From JBLNBN01 sp050260015 (GTDB taxonomy: Bacteria; Bacteroidota; Ignavibacteria; Kapaibacteriales; UBA2268), in contig JBLNBN010000044.1 in assembly GCA_050260015.1 (NCBI GenBank), forward strand, positions 1-49,100: a DNA stretch of 49,100 nt. The letters are read 5' to 3'. Both the position numbers and the translations under genes were made by a program. This document shows, piece by piece, positions 37,361-46,354 of this stretch. The notes under the pieces were generated by a model that saw only the letters and a program-made list of their open reading frames with translations, ran no database searches and was not told the origin of the DNA. Positions within the stretch are counted from its first letter, which is position 1; every line of letters starts with the position of its first letter.

Positions 37361-38632
37361 TTACGTCTTTTGCTTTTTCTTCTTAGCGGCCGGGAACAGC
37401 ACGTTGTTCAGGATCAACCTGTACCCGGGCGAATTTTTGTGCAAGCTGACGTCCGTCGGCGGATCTCCAACCGCGTGCTGGTAATCCTCCGGATCGTGCC
37501 CGCCGTACCAGGCGAAGCTGCCGCGGCCGAGATTGCCCTGGATGTAGCGAACTTCGTCCGTGCCGTCCTTTTGCGCAAGTATCGTAACAGCGTTCTTTAT
37601 AAACCGCTTGTGGAAGGCGGTAGTCTGGCCCAGGAAGCCCTTAATTACGTTTACGTGGCATTGCGTCAGCATAGTAGGCACGGGATCGTATTTGGCTGAA
37701 AAGTCGAATAGCGTGAAATAATCGCCGTCCGGATTGTCTATATTAGTCGGCGCTACGTCTATATCGGAAAATTCTACGGTATACGGGTCCAGGACGACCT
37801 TAAAATCCTTGAAGGCCAGCGTATTACTGTAATCCAATTTATTATTCGCATCGGGGTCCGCGTCGTCGCCGTCGAACATGGGCGGCGCAATATCTACGTT
37901 TAGCGCCGAGATAGCAATATCGTACGTATCCGTCGCGGAGCACATGGCGAACAGGAACCCGCCGTCGGCTACGAATTGACGCATCTTTAAGGCGACCGCT
38001 TTCTTTAGCTCAGGCACCTTTGCGAACCCCAACTTTTTAGCCATAGCGTCGTTTAGCGCTACCTGCTGAACGTACCAGGGTTCGTACTGGTAGCGCGACC
38101 AGAACTTTCCGTGCTGGCCGGTGAAGTCCTCGTGGTGCAGGTGTAGCCAATCGTAATCTTTCAGCTTACCGTTCATAACTTCCTCGTCCCAGATGATGTC
38201 GTGCTTTATCTCGGCGTAATCCAGCACCAGCCGGACCGCGTCGTCCCAGGGCTGCGCTCCGGGCGGAGCGTAGACGGCTATCTTAGGGGCTTTCTCGAGC
38301 TTCACGACGTCCATATTCTTATTCTCGTCGCCAACCTCGGCATAGATAGCCGAGGCTTCAGCGCCGGTAATATTATCGAACGAGACGCCGCGGATAGTGC
38401 ATTCCGCCGCGAGCCGCTCGCTGTAGTCCATCATGAAGGAGCCGCCGCGGTAATTGAGCAGCCACTCGGCCGTGCCGCCCTCGGAGAGATGCCAGTACGT
38501 TATGCCGTAGGCCTTTAAGTGATCGGTCTGCGCCAGGTCCATCGGGATTAGTATCTTTTGCGAATAGGCGGCGCCCGCGCTTAGCGCGAATGCGGTCAAT
38601 GCGACCAATATCTTATTTATTATATTAGACAT
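37361..38632 (-). CDS. Secreted amidotransferase-fold-like protein (often labelled asparagine synthetase B)
   Basis: A 423-residue protein with a signal peptide (about 1-24, ALSAGAAYS). The name asparagine synthetase B is common for relatives in databases as I recall it, but I see neither the N-terminal Cys nor the PP-loop of AsnB. From about 115 the sequence (APKIAVYAPPGAQPWDDAVRLVLDYA, WLHLHHEDFTGQHGKFW, FVADGGFLFAMCSATDTYD) resembles a class I glutamine amidotransferase-like or ThuA-like fold, with Cys in FAMCSATD at the place of a nucleophile elbow. It ends in a lysine-rich tail. It starts 16 nt after the site-2 protease gene. Substrate unknown. Confidence 0.72.
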   Translation of the reverse strand: MSNIINKILVALTAFALSAGAAYSQKILIPMDLAQTDHLKAYGITYWHLSEGGTAEWLLNYRGGSFMMDYSERLAAECTIRGVSFDNITGAEASAIYAEVGDENKNMDVVKLEKAPKIAVYAPPGAQPWDDAVRLVLDYAEIKHDIIWDEEVMNGKLKDYDWLHLHHEDFTGQHGKFWSRYQYEPWYVQQVALNDAMAKKLGFAKVPELKKAVALKMRQFVADGGFLFAMCSATDTYDIAISALNVDIAPPMFDGDDADPDANNKLDYSNTLAFKDFKVVLDPYTVEFSDIDVAPTNIDNPDGDYFTLFDFSAKYDPVPTMLTQCHVNVIKGFLGQTTAFHKRFIKNAVTILAQKDGTDEVRYIQGNLGRGSFAWYGGHDPEDYQHAVGDPPTDVSLHKNSPGYRLILNNVLFPAAKKKKQKT

Positions 38633-38648
38633 TTTATTCAGCTTATAT

Positions 38649-39719
38649 TTATTGCGCGAAGTAAAGTCCCTGCCAGGAGAAGCTCAGCGCAAGAATAATT
38701 AAACATAACAGGCCTAGCGCTTTTCTGAAAGCGCCTATATCCTCTAAGTCATAGACGGTAGGATGCCTCAGTTTGGTTACAAACTTAAGCATTGCAGCCC
38801 AAACGAGCCAACCGGCCCAGGACGTCATCGTCCAGGGCAAATGCATCTTAAGCCATATTAAAGGCTTATTCAGCAAGCTCTGCACGTAAAAGACGTAACG
38901 ATAATTAGTGTCGAACGAAATAAATTCGTATAAAAACGCTAAAACGGACAATAGGCCGATAAGCGTGAGCGCCCGCCACGACCAGACGGAAATCCGGTGA
39001 TGCGTTTTCTTAAATATCGAGTAAACGATATGCCCTCCGTCCAGTTGCCCGATCGGGAGAAGGTTCAGCGACGTAACGAAGAGACCGAACCAGCCGACGT
39101 TTAGCAGCGGGTAGTGGAATATCTCGTTCGGCGGCGGGATGAAAGCGCCCTTGGGAGCGAACAAATCCTTCATTATTTCAAACAGAGGCATCAGCCCGAA
39201 CGTCAGCCCGGTTTCAGGGATCCTCCCGCCCAAAAGCGCTCTGTACTCGGGATGAATCGAAAAAAGATAATCCGACGGCGGAAGCGTAGCGAAGCCCGCG
39301 GCGAGGAAGATAACGCATACTATGAATCCCGCGATCGGCCCCGAGGCGCCAATATCAAAAAGCGCTTTACGCGACGAGATTGCCGAGCGCGTCCTTATTA
39401 CCGCTCCAAACGTGCCGAAGTTCAAGGTATACGGAATTGGGAAGGGTATGTAATAAGGCAGGGTACAATCCACCCCGTGCCGCCTCGCGGCGAAGTAATG
39501 GGCGAACTCATGCGCCGAGAGGAAAGTCAATATAAGGATTGCATATTCCAATCCATATATCCAGTTCGAGACTTCAGTAAAATCTTTAGCGGCCCATTGC
39601 GCGCCGGCTATGGTGCACGTAAGGAATGTAACGAGAAACAAAATTATATGCTTTACAGGCTCTGCGATTCGCGCGTTCGTGGAGGCAATATAATTCGGCA
39701 GCGTGAGGTACTTTCGCAT
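38649..39719 (-). CDS. Site-2 protease family (M50) membrane metalloprotease
   Basis: A 356-residue polytopic membrane protein with the zinc motif HEFAH (70-74) in SAHEFAHYFAARRHGVD and the third ligand Asp227 in LLPIGQLDGGH. Such proteases cut transmembrane segments of other proteins, often to release regulators. The FGTFGAVIRTRSAISSRKALFDIGASGPIAG segment is typical of the group without PDZ domain. About eight helices are expected. It is the first gene of the minus-strand cluster; the next gene follows after 16 nt. No anti-sigma factor is seen nearby, so its target cannot be named. A TAGTTTTG box lies at 39764-39771 upstream. Confidence 0.9.
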   Translation of the reverse strand: MRKYLTLPNYIASTNARIAEPVKHIILFLVTFLTCTIAGAQWAAKDFTEVSNWIYGLEYAILILTFLSAHEFAHYFAARRHGVDCTLPYYIPFPIPYTLNFGTFGAVIRTRSAISSRKALFDIGASGPIAGFIVCVIFLAAGFATLPPSDYLFSIHPEYRALLGGRIPETGLTFGLMPLFEIMKDLFAPKGAFIPPPNEIFHYPLLNVGWFGLFVTSLNLLPIGQLDGGHIVYSIFKKTHHRISVWSWRALTLIGLLSVLAFLYEFISFDTNYRYVFYVQSLLNKPLIWLKMHLPWTMTSWAGWLVWAAMLKFVTKLRHPTVYDLEDIGAFRKALGLLCLIILALSFSWQGLYFAQ

Positions 39720-39879
39720 CTTTTCAATTGAGTAATTTTCGTAACTTTATTAGTTGCATTGGACAAAACTATAATCGATAAAGTCGATTTAACGCTCTTT
39801 TAATTGGTTCGCCAAAACTGTAAAATAAATTCACCTCTGGTTCATCTTTTTAAATCTGATAAACAAAACGAGGCAAAAG

Positions 39880-41598
39880 ATGCATTCCGGTAATTACGTT
39901 CTTATACTGCACACCCATTTACCATGGGCATTAAATCACGGCGCCTGGCCCCACGGTAGCGATTGGGTTTGCGAAGCCGTAGCCGAATGCTATATACCCT
40001 TAATTAATATGTTTAACAGGTTGCTCTCCGAGGGCATTTCCCCTAAAGTAACTTTGGATATCTCCCCGGTAAATTGCGAGCAAATTGAAAACGAAGAATT
40101 TAAGAAGCTATACGTAGAGTACTGCGACGCTAAGATTGCCGGCGCCCGCAGGGACGAGGAAGAATTCCGCTCGCGCGGGTATTCGGCCCATCAAATCTGG
40201 CTAGCGACCTATTGGGCCCAGTGGTACGAGGATCGCAAATCCGATTTTATTAACCGGTACGATCGCTCAATTATCGGCGCTCTCCGGAAGCTCCAGGACG
40301 AGGGGGCGATTGAAATAATGACTTGCGGCGCGACGCACGGCTACTCCCCGCTGCTCGGTTATGACGAGAGCGTAAACCTGCAGTTCGAAGCGGCTTATCA
40401 TAACTATAAAAAGCATTTCGGGCGCGCCCCGCGCGGAACGTGGCTGCCCGAATGCGCCTACCGCCCGTCGTACGACTGGCATTCTTATCTCCCCATCGAG
40501 CCCTTCCATAAGCCGCATTTGCGACCCGGGGTGGAGCAAATCATAGCCCGCTATGGCTTGAAGTACTTTGTCGCGGACGAAAAGCTGCTGGAAAATTCCT
40601 ACCCCTTGGGCGCTTTCCTGGATGATTCCAAGGAAAAATTCATTCCCATTTCCTCGCCCGCTTTCGAGCATAAGCCGTGGAATTTCGACAAATCTCCGCT
40701 GCGAGTTTACGAGATCAGCTCCAGCGAACGCACCGAGTACGGCACGGCAGCCGCTTTCTTCAGGCATATGAAGCTTTCTATGCAGGTGTGGGCGGGGATC
40801 ATCGGCTACCCCGGCGAACCCGACTACCTGGATTTTCATAAGAAGCAGCACGGCTCGTTCCTACGCTATTGGCGGGTAACGGATTCAAAAACCGATATGA
40901 TGTATAAGTCGCTCTACTACCCGGACAGCGTGCATCACAAGACAGATCTGCAGGCGAATCATTACATTCACCACATAGAGAATACGGTCAATTATTTCCG
41001 TAATATGACCGGGCTATTCGGCACGCTCTGCAATCCGTTCGATACCGAGCTCTTCGGGCATTGGTGGTTCGAGGGGCCGGAGTTCCTTTATAATGTAATT
41101 AAGGGCCTTCATAATTCTCCTTACGTCAACATGGCGACTGCCTCGGAGCAGCTCATCATTACCTCTCCAAAGGAAGTAATCAGGTTGGGCGAGGGCTCGT
41201 GGGGAGAAAATCAGAACCATGACGTTTGGAGCAACGAAGAGAACAAATGGACTTGGGAGGCTATCTACAACAACGAAAACCGCTTAAAGGGCATCTATAA
41301 TTCATACCCCCCCGCCAAGGTGGAAGGAATGGCACGGAGAATTCTTACCCAGGCCTTGCGGGAACTAATGCTAATGCAGGCCTCCGATTGGCAGTTCCTG
41401 ATCCATACCAAGAGCGCGAAGGATTACGCCGAGCAGAGATTTAGCTTCCACCACAGCGACTTCAATCGACTCTGTAACGTCTTCGAGGAATATACTAAAA
41501 CCGGGAATATTTCCCAGGAAGAGGAAAATAATCTCGTAGATTGCGAAAAGCGCAACGCCGTCTTTCCAGAATTACAACTTGAATGGTGGAGATATTGA
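39880..41598 (+). CDS. GH57 family 1,4-alpha-glucan branching enzyme-like protein
   Basis: A 572-residue cytosolic enzyme of glycoside hydrolase family 57 with DUF1957-type C-terminal region. It probably makes alpha-1,6 branches in glycogen. Motifs: HTHLPWALNHGAWPHGSDW (11-29), TCGATHGYSPLL, catalytic Glu191 in RGTWLPECAYRP and Asp388 in FDTELFGHWWFEG, equivalent to the nucleophile and acid/base of GH57 branching enzymes. The C-terminal part (about 430-560, RELMLMQASDWQFLI, YAEQRFSFHHSDF) matches the branching-enzyme type. Its stop overlaps the SemiSWEET start (TGATG). An alpha-amylase activity cannot be excluded. Confidence 0.9.
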   Translation: MHSGNYVLILHTHLPWALNHGAWPHGSDWVCEAVAECYIPLINMFNRLLSEGISPKVTLDISPVNCEQIENEEFKKLYVEYCDAKIAGARRDEEEFRSRGYSAHQIWLATYWAQWYEDRKSDFINRYDRSIIGALRKLQDEGAIEIMTCGATHGYSPLLGYDESVNLQFEAAYHNYKKHFGRAPRGTWLPECAYRPSYDWHSYLPIEPFHKPHLRPGVEQIIARYGLKYFVADEKLLENSYPLGAFLDDSKEKFIPISSPAFEHKPWNFDKSPLRVYEISSSERTEYGTAAAFFRHMKLSMQVWAGIIGYPGEPDYLDFHKKQHGSFLRYWRVTDSKTDMMYKSLYYPDSVHHKTDLQANHYIHHIENTVNYFRNMTGLFGTLCNPFDTELFGHWWFEGPEFLYNVIKGLHNSPYVNMATASEQLIITSPKEVIRLGEGSWGENQNHDVWSNEENKWTWEAIYNNENRLKGIYNSYPPAKVEGMARRILTQALRELMLMQASDWQFLIHTKSAKDYAEQRFSFHHSDFNRLCNVFEEYTKTGNISQEEENNLVDCEKRNAVFPELQLEWWRY

Positions 41599-41852
41599 TG
41601 GAATTTTCCCAATGGTTCGGATTCGTAGCCGCAGGATTGACAACCGGCTCATTTATTCCGCAGGTTATTAAGATTTTAAAAACAAAGCAGGCAAAGGGAA
41701 TATCGATCGCAATGTACATTATTTACGTTATTGGAATCTCCTTTTGGCTCCTGTATGGAATAATGATCAAACAATATCCTATTATATTCGCCAATACGCT
41801 TACGCTCTTGCTGTCCTCGACAGTATTGTTAATGAAAATCAAATATAAATGA
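41598..41852 (+). CDS. SemiSWEET sugar transporter
   Basis: An 84-residue, three-helix protein of the PQ-loop/SemiSWEET family that would dimerise to form a sugar uniporter. Visible marks: TTGSFIPQVIKILKTKQAKGIS (15-36) with the PQ motif at 21-22, FWLLYGI (49-55) and the pocket Asn66 in IFANTLTLLLS. I chose the ATG at 41598 because it overlaps the stop of the branching enzyme by one base; an ATG five codons earlier is in frame. Its end overlaps the next gene by ATGA. Coupling to a glycogen enzyme suggests a role in sugar import or release, by inference. Confidence 0.93.
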   Translation: MEFSQWFGFVAAGLTTGSFIPQVIKILKTKQAKGISIAMYIIYVIGISFWLLYGIMIKQYPIIFANTLTLLLSSTVLLMKIKYK

Positions 41853-43042
41853 ACGAAAACGAATTTACCCTGATAGCAAAAACATTTGCAGGACTGGAGG
41901 AAACGCTCGCCGCGGAATTAACGGCGCTCGGGGCGAAGGACGCCCTGCCTATAACGCGCGCGGTTAGCTTTACGGCCAACCAGGAAATAATGTACCGCGC
42001 GAACCTTGAAGCCCGCACGGCGATAAAGATACTGAAACCTATTGCTGAATTTACGGTGCGCGACGAACGGGACCTTTACGGCCGCGTTGGGAACGTCGAC
42101 TGGACGAAGCTGGTTTCCCCGGACGGCACGATTTCCGTCGAGAGCTTTATTAAGGACTCCCCCTTCAACCACGCGAACTACGTGGCGCTAAAAACGAAGG
42201 ACGCCATAGTCGATCAACTAAGGGCGCGCACGGGAGCCCGCCCGAGCGTAGACGCGGAGAATCCCGACCTCCTTATCAACGCCCACGTGCGCGGCGAACG
42301 CGTAACGCTCTCGCTGGACTCGAGCGGGCGCAGCCTGCACATGCGGGGATGGCGCGTAGGGCAAACCGAAGCTAGCCTCTCCGAAGTATTGGCGGCGGGG
42401 ATGATCCAATTAGCCGGGTATAAGGGCGAGGAGCCTTTCTTCGACCCCATGTGCGGCTCCGGCACGCTGGCGATAGAGGCCGCCCTCCTCTCCGCAAATA
42501 TCCCCCCCGGGGTTTTCCGAAAAAATTTCGGATTCTTCTCGTGGCACGACTTCGATCCGAAGTTGTGGAAATCCGTAAAGGCCCGAGCCCTATCGAAGAT
42601 AATCGACTTAAAAGCGCCCATTTACGCTTACGACTCGGCTCGCGAAAGCGTCGATATAGCCCGTAAGAATATTCAATCGGCGCGGCTCGAGGGACTGATA
42701 AATCTGGAACAAATGCAGTTCGAAGGCGAAGGCCCCGCCCCGGAGCACGACTCCGGCATTATGATTATGAATCCTCCCTTCGGCGAACGCCTGAAAGTAG
42801 AGCAAATCGAAGAGTTCTACAAGACGATCGGCGATACGCTCAAAAAGCGCTACAGCGGGTGGACCGCCTGGATATTGACTTCAAATCTCGAGGCGGCCAA
42901 AAAGATCGGGCTTCACGCCTCGCGCAACATAAAGCTCTTCAACGGCAAACTCGAGTGCAAGTTCATGAGGTATAACCTGTACAAAGGCAGCCTAAAGCAA
43001 AAGAGCGCCCAACCCGATAAAGAATTGAATGACTTGCAGTAA
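41849..43042 (+). CDS. THUMP-domain class I RNA methyltransferase (RlmL N-half type)
   Basis: A 397-residue SAM-dependent methyltransferase with an N-terminal THUMP RNA-binding domain (about 45-155) and a Rossmann catalytic domain. Motif I is FFDPMCGSGTLAIEAA (197-212) and the amine-methylation motif is NPPF (308-311) in IMNPPFGERL. HMRGWRVGQTEASLSE is typical of the 23S rRNA G2445 methyltransferase (RlmL) N-half and relatives; the RlmK half is absent. It should modify guanine N2 of rRNA or tRNA. The start overlaps the SemiSWEET stop by four bases (ATGA). Its functional link with those sugar genes is unclear. Confidence 0.92.
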   Translation: MNENEFTLIAKTFAGLEETLAAELTALGAKDALPITRAVSFTANQEIMYRANLEARTAIKILKPIAEFTVRDERDLYGRVGNVDWTKLVSPDGTISVESFIKDSPFNHANYVALKTKDAIVDQLRARTGARPSVDAENPDLLINAHVRGERVTLSLDSSGRSLHMRGWRVGQTEASLSEVLAAGMIQLAGYKGEEPFFDPMCGSGTLAIEAALLSANIPPGVFRKNFGFFSWHDFDPKLWKSVKARALSKIIDLKAPIYAYDSARESVDIARKNIQSARLEGLINLEQMQFEGEGPAPEHDSGIMIMNPPFGERLKVEQIEEFYKTIGDTLKKRYSGWTAWILTSNLEAAKKIGLHASRNIKLFNGKLECKFMRYNLYKGSLKQKSAQPDKELNDLQ

Positions 43043-43110
43043 AAAAATCTGCGCTATATTATTTCGTTCTAATTAGATATTTATAAACGTTGTAATCCGC
43101 AAGGTTTGAG

Positions 43111-44385
43111 ATGAACATACGCAGCCAGGAAAAAATCGATAAGATAAATAAGATACGAAGCAGTAAGATATACAAAGAATTGCTCAGCCAGGACCTCTCG
43201 ATGACGTTCGAGGACGCATTGGACAACGACCTCGTGCTAAACATGGGTCCGCAGCACCCCGCTACTCACGGCGTGCTGCGGCTCGTGCTCCGGCTCGACG
43301 GCGAGACGATAATCAATTGCGTTCCGGAGCTGGGCTACCTGCACCGCGGCTACGAGAAGCTCGCGGAGAACATGGTGTACCACGAATACATTCCGCATAC
43401 GGACCGCCTGGATTACCTCTCCCCGATGTCCAACAACGTCGCGATCGCCCAGGCTATGGAAAACGCCTTGGGGATATCCATACCCGATAGGGCGAAATGG
43501 CTGCGAACTCTTATTAGCGAAATGGCGCGCGTTTCCTCGCACCTAATGGCCGTCGGATCGACCTGCATGGACGTGGGCGCGATGACTGTGCTGCTCTGGA
43601 CGTTCGTCGAGCGCGAAAAGCTATATGATTTATTCGAACGCATATGCGGCGCCCGCTTTACCACGTCTTACACGCGAATAGGCGGGCTTGCCAACGACGT
43701 CTCGGACGACGTGCTGCAGATGGTGCGCGACTGGGCGAACCAATTCCCCAAGGAACTGGAAAAGAGCGGCGCGCTCGTACATAAGAATAGAATTTTCGTG
43801 GAGCGCGTGGCCGGCATCGGCGTCGTCGACGCCAGGAAAGCCATACAATTAGGCCTGACCGGTCCAAACCTCCGCGGCAGCGGCGTTCCGCGCGACCTGC
43901 GACGCGACGAACCCTACCTCGTCTACGATAAATTGGACTTCAACGTGATAACGCATAATGAAGGCGATTGCTGGGCGCGGTATATGGTGCGCTACGACGA
44001 GATGTTCGAGAGTATTCGAATGATCCATCAAATACTTGATCAAATGCCTAAGGGGCCGACTATCGCCGCGACGCCTAAGAAAGTTCTCCCCCGCAAGGCC
44101 GAAGTCTACACAAAGATGGAAGAGCTGATAAACGACTTTATGTTTATAAACTACGGCGCGTTGCCGCCAAAGGGCGAAACCTATACGCCGATAGAATCCC
44201 CCAAGGGCGAGCTCGGCTTCTTCATCGTTTCCGACGGCAGCGGCTACCCTTGGAAATTAAAAATTCGTTCTCCCTCCGCTTGTAATTTACAGGGCATTCC
44301 CTATATGGTAAAGGGCTCGATGCTCTCGGACGTCGTCGCCTGCATCGGCTCTATCGATCCCGTCATGGGCGAAGCGGACAAGTAA
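43111..44385 (+). CDS. nuoD: NADH-quinone oxidoreductase subunit D
   Basis: NuoD is the 49-kDa-type subunit of the complex I connecting module, near the quinone site. The 424-residue protein has an N-terminal extension of about 40 residues, then MGPQHPATHGVLRLVL (45-60), ELGYLHRGYEKLAE, YTRIGG, LTGPNLRGSGVPRDLRR and the C-terminus SMLSDVVACIGSIDPVMGEADK; all are family marks. AAGG precedes the start. It lies alone between a methyltransferase gene and a YchF-like gene; no other nuo gene is present in the window. The gene looks intact, so complex I genes are probably dispersed in this genome. Confidence 0.95.
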   Translation: MNIRSQEKIDKINKIRSSKIYKELLSQDLSMTFEDALDNDLVLNMGPQHPATHGVLRLVLRLDGETIINCVPELGYLHRGYEKLAENMVYHEYIPHTDRLDYLSPMSNNVAIAQAMENALGISIPDRAKWLRTLISEMARVSSHLMAVGSTCMDVGAMTVLLWTFVEREKLYDLFERICGARFTTSYTRIGGLANDVSDDVLQMVRDWANQFPKELEKSGALVHKNRIFVERVAGIGVVDARKAIQLGLTGPNLRGSGVPRDLRRDEPYLVYDKLDFNVITHNEGDCWARYMVRYDEMFESIRMIHQILDQMPKGPTIAATPKKVLPRKAEVYTKMEELINDFMFINYGALPPKGETYTPIESPKGELGFFIVSDGSGYPWKLKIRSPSACNLQGIPYMVKGSMLSDVVACIGSIDPVMGEADK

Positions 44386-44414
44386 TATTAAATGGTTATT
44401 GCCCGACTTTTCCG

Positions 44415-44422
44415 TATTTTTG
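44415..44422 (+). promoter_or_regulatory. Possible -7 box upstream of the YchF-like gene
   Basis: TATTTTTG, with the same TTTTCCGTATTTTTG context as the tRNA-Gln promoter. A clear -33 TTG at 20-nt distance is missing. Confidence 0.4.
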
Positions 44423-44455
44423 CAAATCTTTATTTGCAATTAATAGGATTGAACT

Positions 44456-45547
44456 ATGCAAACCGGTATCGTCGGGCTGCCCTACTCAGGTAAGACAACG
44501 CTTTTCCAAACTTTAACCGAGGCGCACTTAGACGCCGGCGCTCTTCAGAAGCGCGAAACAAACCAGGCGATTGTAAAAGTGCCTGACGAAAGGCTGGATA
44601 AGCTGACCGCTATATTCAATCCTAAACGCAAAATAAACGCCACGGTCGAGGTAGTCGACATGGTCTCCATGCAAAAGGGCGACGGCGGCGCGTCCTCGGC
44701 CTTCGCAGGGCAATTCCTCGCCAAGGTTAAAATCAACGACGTTCTGATTCACGTCGTGCGCGGCTTCCGCGACGAATCCGTCCCGCATCCCGACGGCTCT
44801 ATCGACATTATGCGCGACATTCGCACGCTCGAGGACGAGTATATTTTCGCCGACCTCGCTTTCTGCGAAAATCGCATTGAAAAGCTGCAGAAGGACATGA
44901 TGAAAGCTAAGAGCAAGGACGACGCTAAGCGCGAAATAGAAGCTGTTACGCGTTGGAAGGAGCAGCTCGAAGAGAATCTTCCGCTCCGCGATCTCGAGTT
45001 TTCGCCCGAAGAAATGAAATACATCAAGAATTACCAGCCGCTAACCGCCAAGCCCATGCTGATCGCCCTGAATCTGGACGAGAGCGACGCCGCCAACGCA
45101 GAAAAGCTCGCCGAGGAGGTGCGTTCCAAGTTGACCGGTAAGAATTTGCTTGTCGAGCCCTTCTTCGCTAAGATAGAAATGGAGCTCTCCCAGCTGGAAG
45201 AGGGCGAGGATAAGGAGATGTTCATGAGCGAATATGGTTTAACCGAGTCTACCCTCTCGCGCATGCTTCGCTCTATCTATCAATTGCTCGGCCTGCAGTC
45301 CTTCTTTACTGTCGGCGAGGACGAAACGCGCGCCTGGACTATCCGTAAGGGCTCCACAGCCCAGGAAGCGGCGGGCGTTATTCATACCGACTTCTATAAT
45401 AAGTTCATACGCGCCGAAGTAGTTTCCTTAAAGGATTTCTTCGATGCCGGCTCGCTTGTTAAGTGCAAGGAAAAGGGCCTCTTCCGCCTCGAAGGCAAAG
45501 AGTATATAGTCGCGGACGGCGATATATTGAATATCCGCCACGGATAA
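44456..45547 (+). CDS. Divergent YchF/OLA1-like GTPase-fold protein
   Basis: A 363-residue protein with a P-loop (GLPYSGKTT, 7-15), a coiled-coil insertion (about 130-180) and a C-terminal TGS/DUF933 domain (RAWTIRKGSTAQEAAGVIHTDF, LEGKEYIVADGDILNIRHG) that is close to YchF. The G4-like NLDE at ALNLDES matches the ANVDE/NVNE of YchF, an ATP-preferring family. The G1 loop is not the usual GLPNVGKST, and the switch II region, normally DIAGLVxGAxxGxGLGN, is replaced by DMVSMQKGDGGASSAFAG. So it is a diverged paralogue or lineage variant. AGGA precedes the start. Function probably touches the ribosome, but this is inference. Confidence 0.88.
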   Translation: MQTGIVGLPYSGKTTLFQTLTEAHLDAGALQKRETNQAIVKVPDERLDKLTAIFNPKRKINATVEVVDMVSMQKGDGGASSAFAGQFLAKVKINDVLIHVVRGFRDESVPHPDGSIDIMRDIRTLEDEYIFADLAFCENRIEKLQKDMMKAKSKDDAKREIEAVTRWKEQLEENLPLRDLEFSPEEMKYIKNYQPLTAKPMLIALNLDESDAANAEKLAEEVRSKLTGKNLLVEPFFAKIEMELSQLEEGEDKEMFMSEYGLTESTLSRMLRSIYQLLGLQSFFTVGEDETRAWTIRKGSTAQEAAGVIHTDFYNKFIRAEVVSLKDFFDAGSLVKCKEKGLFRLEGKEYIVADGDILNIRHG

Positions 45548-45613
45548 AAATAATTCTCAATAATTGAATTATTTTGTCGATATTTGCATTAAACGGATTG
45601 AATCAAAATTATA

Positions 45614-46252
45614 ATGCGAATAGTAATAAGCATAGCATTCCTTATCTGCGCGGCCCTGGCGAACAGTTTCGCCCAGGCGACCCTGCGCTTCCACGACGGC
45701 GTCACCGTTAACCTTAGCTCCGTTAAGGTTAACGGCGAGGACTATTGCAAGCTTACGTCTTTTACTGAAACGCTCGCAAAACGAAACTTTCCTATGGAGC
45801 TCTCCGCTCTCCCCGGTTCATTTTTTATTATCGTAAGGAATGCGGAACGCCCTGAAACGCTGCAAATGTCTTTGCCCTCCGCCGCTGACGCCTCGGGCCA
45901 GATATTGCTGCCGCTCTCGGCGACCCTGTTAGCCCTGGAGGACGCAAACTTATTAAAAGTGCAACTGGGCCGCGACGTAGCGGTTATCTCAAGCCCGGGC
46001 GATAATGAATGGGAAAGACTCGTTCGCGAAGAAACATTTCTTCCCGGCGCACCTTCTATTCCTCCGCGTGAAATTGCGACTACTAAAAAAGAAGCGTCCG
46101 CTAAGCCGATTACTCCAAAAGATATACAATATATCGATCAAAACACGCAAACTACTAACCGCCCGCCGGTTTATTTAAGACCGAATTCTTTCAATTTACC
46201 TGCAGATCTTTTAAGAAAAGAACTCGATAGCGAATCTATTATAAAAAAATGA
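45614..46252 (+). CDS. Small secreted protein with a stalk-like N-terminal domain
   Basis: A 212-residue protein with a signal peptide (about 1-21, ALANSFAQ). The next 100 residues (LRFHDGVTVNLSSVKVNGEDYCKLTSFTETLAKR, ILLPLSATLLALEDANLLKVQLGRDVAVISSP) resemble copper amine oxidase N-terminal-like stalk domains that often sit before amidase domains in cell-wall hydrolases. The remaining part is low-complexity and proline/threonine-rich, and no catalytic domain follows. So it may be a stand-alone binding module or a shortened relative. It is 66 nt after the YchF-like gene on the same strand. I cannot assign a function. Confidence 0.7.
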   Translation: MRIVISIAFLICAALANSFAQATLRFHDGVTVNLSSVKVNGEDYCKLTSFTETLAKRNFPMELSALPGSFFIIVRNAERPETLQMSLPSAADASGQILLPLSATLLALEDANLLKVQLGRDVAVISSPGDNEWERLVREETFLPGAPSIPPREIATTKKEASAKPITPKDIQYIDQNTQTTNRPPVYLRPNSFNLPADLLRKELDSESIIKK

Positions 46253-46354
46253 ATTTATAATTGCATTGATTTCGTATTCTTAAATGTTTATCTTATCTTC
46301 CAGGGTTCCTCTTCCGCACCGTGCAATGTTTATTCAGTTAATTAGTCTTACAAC

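Noticed and set aside
37361..38632. Asparagine synthetase B
   Set aside because: The protein has a signal peptide, no N-terminal catalytic Cys2 and no ATP pyrophosphatase loop; the name is kept only as a database habit.
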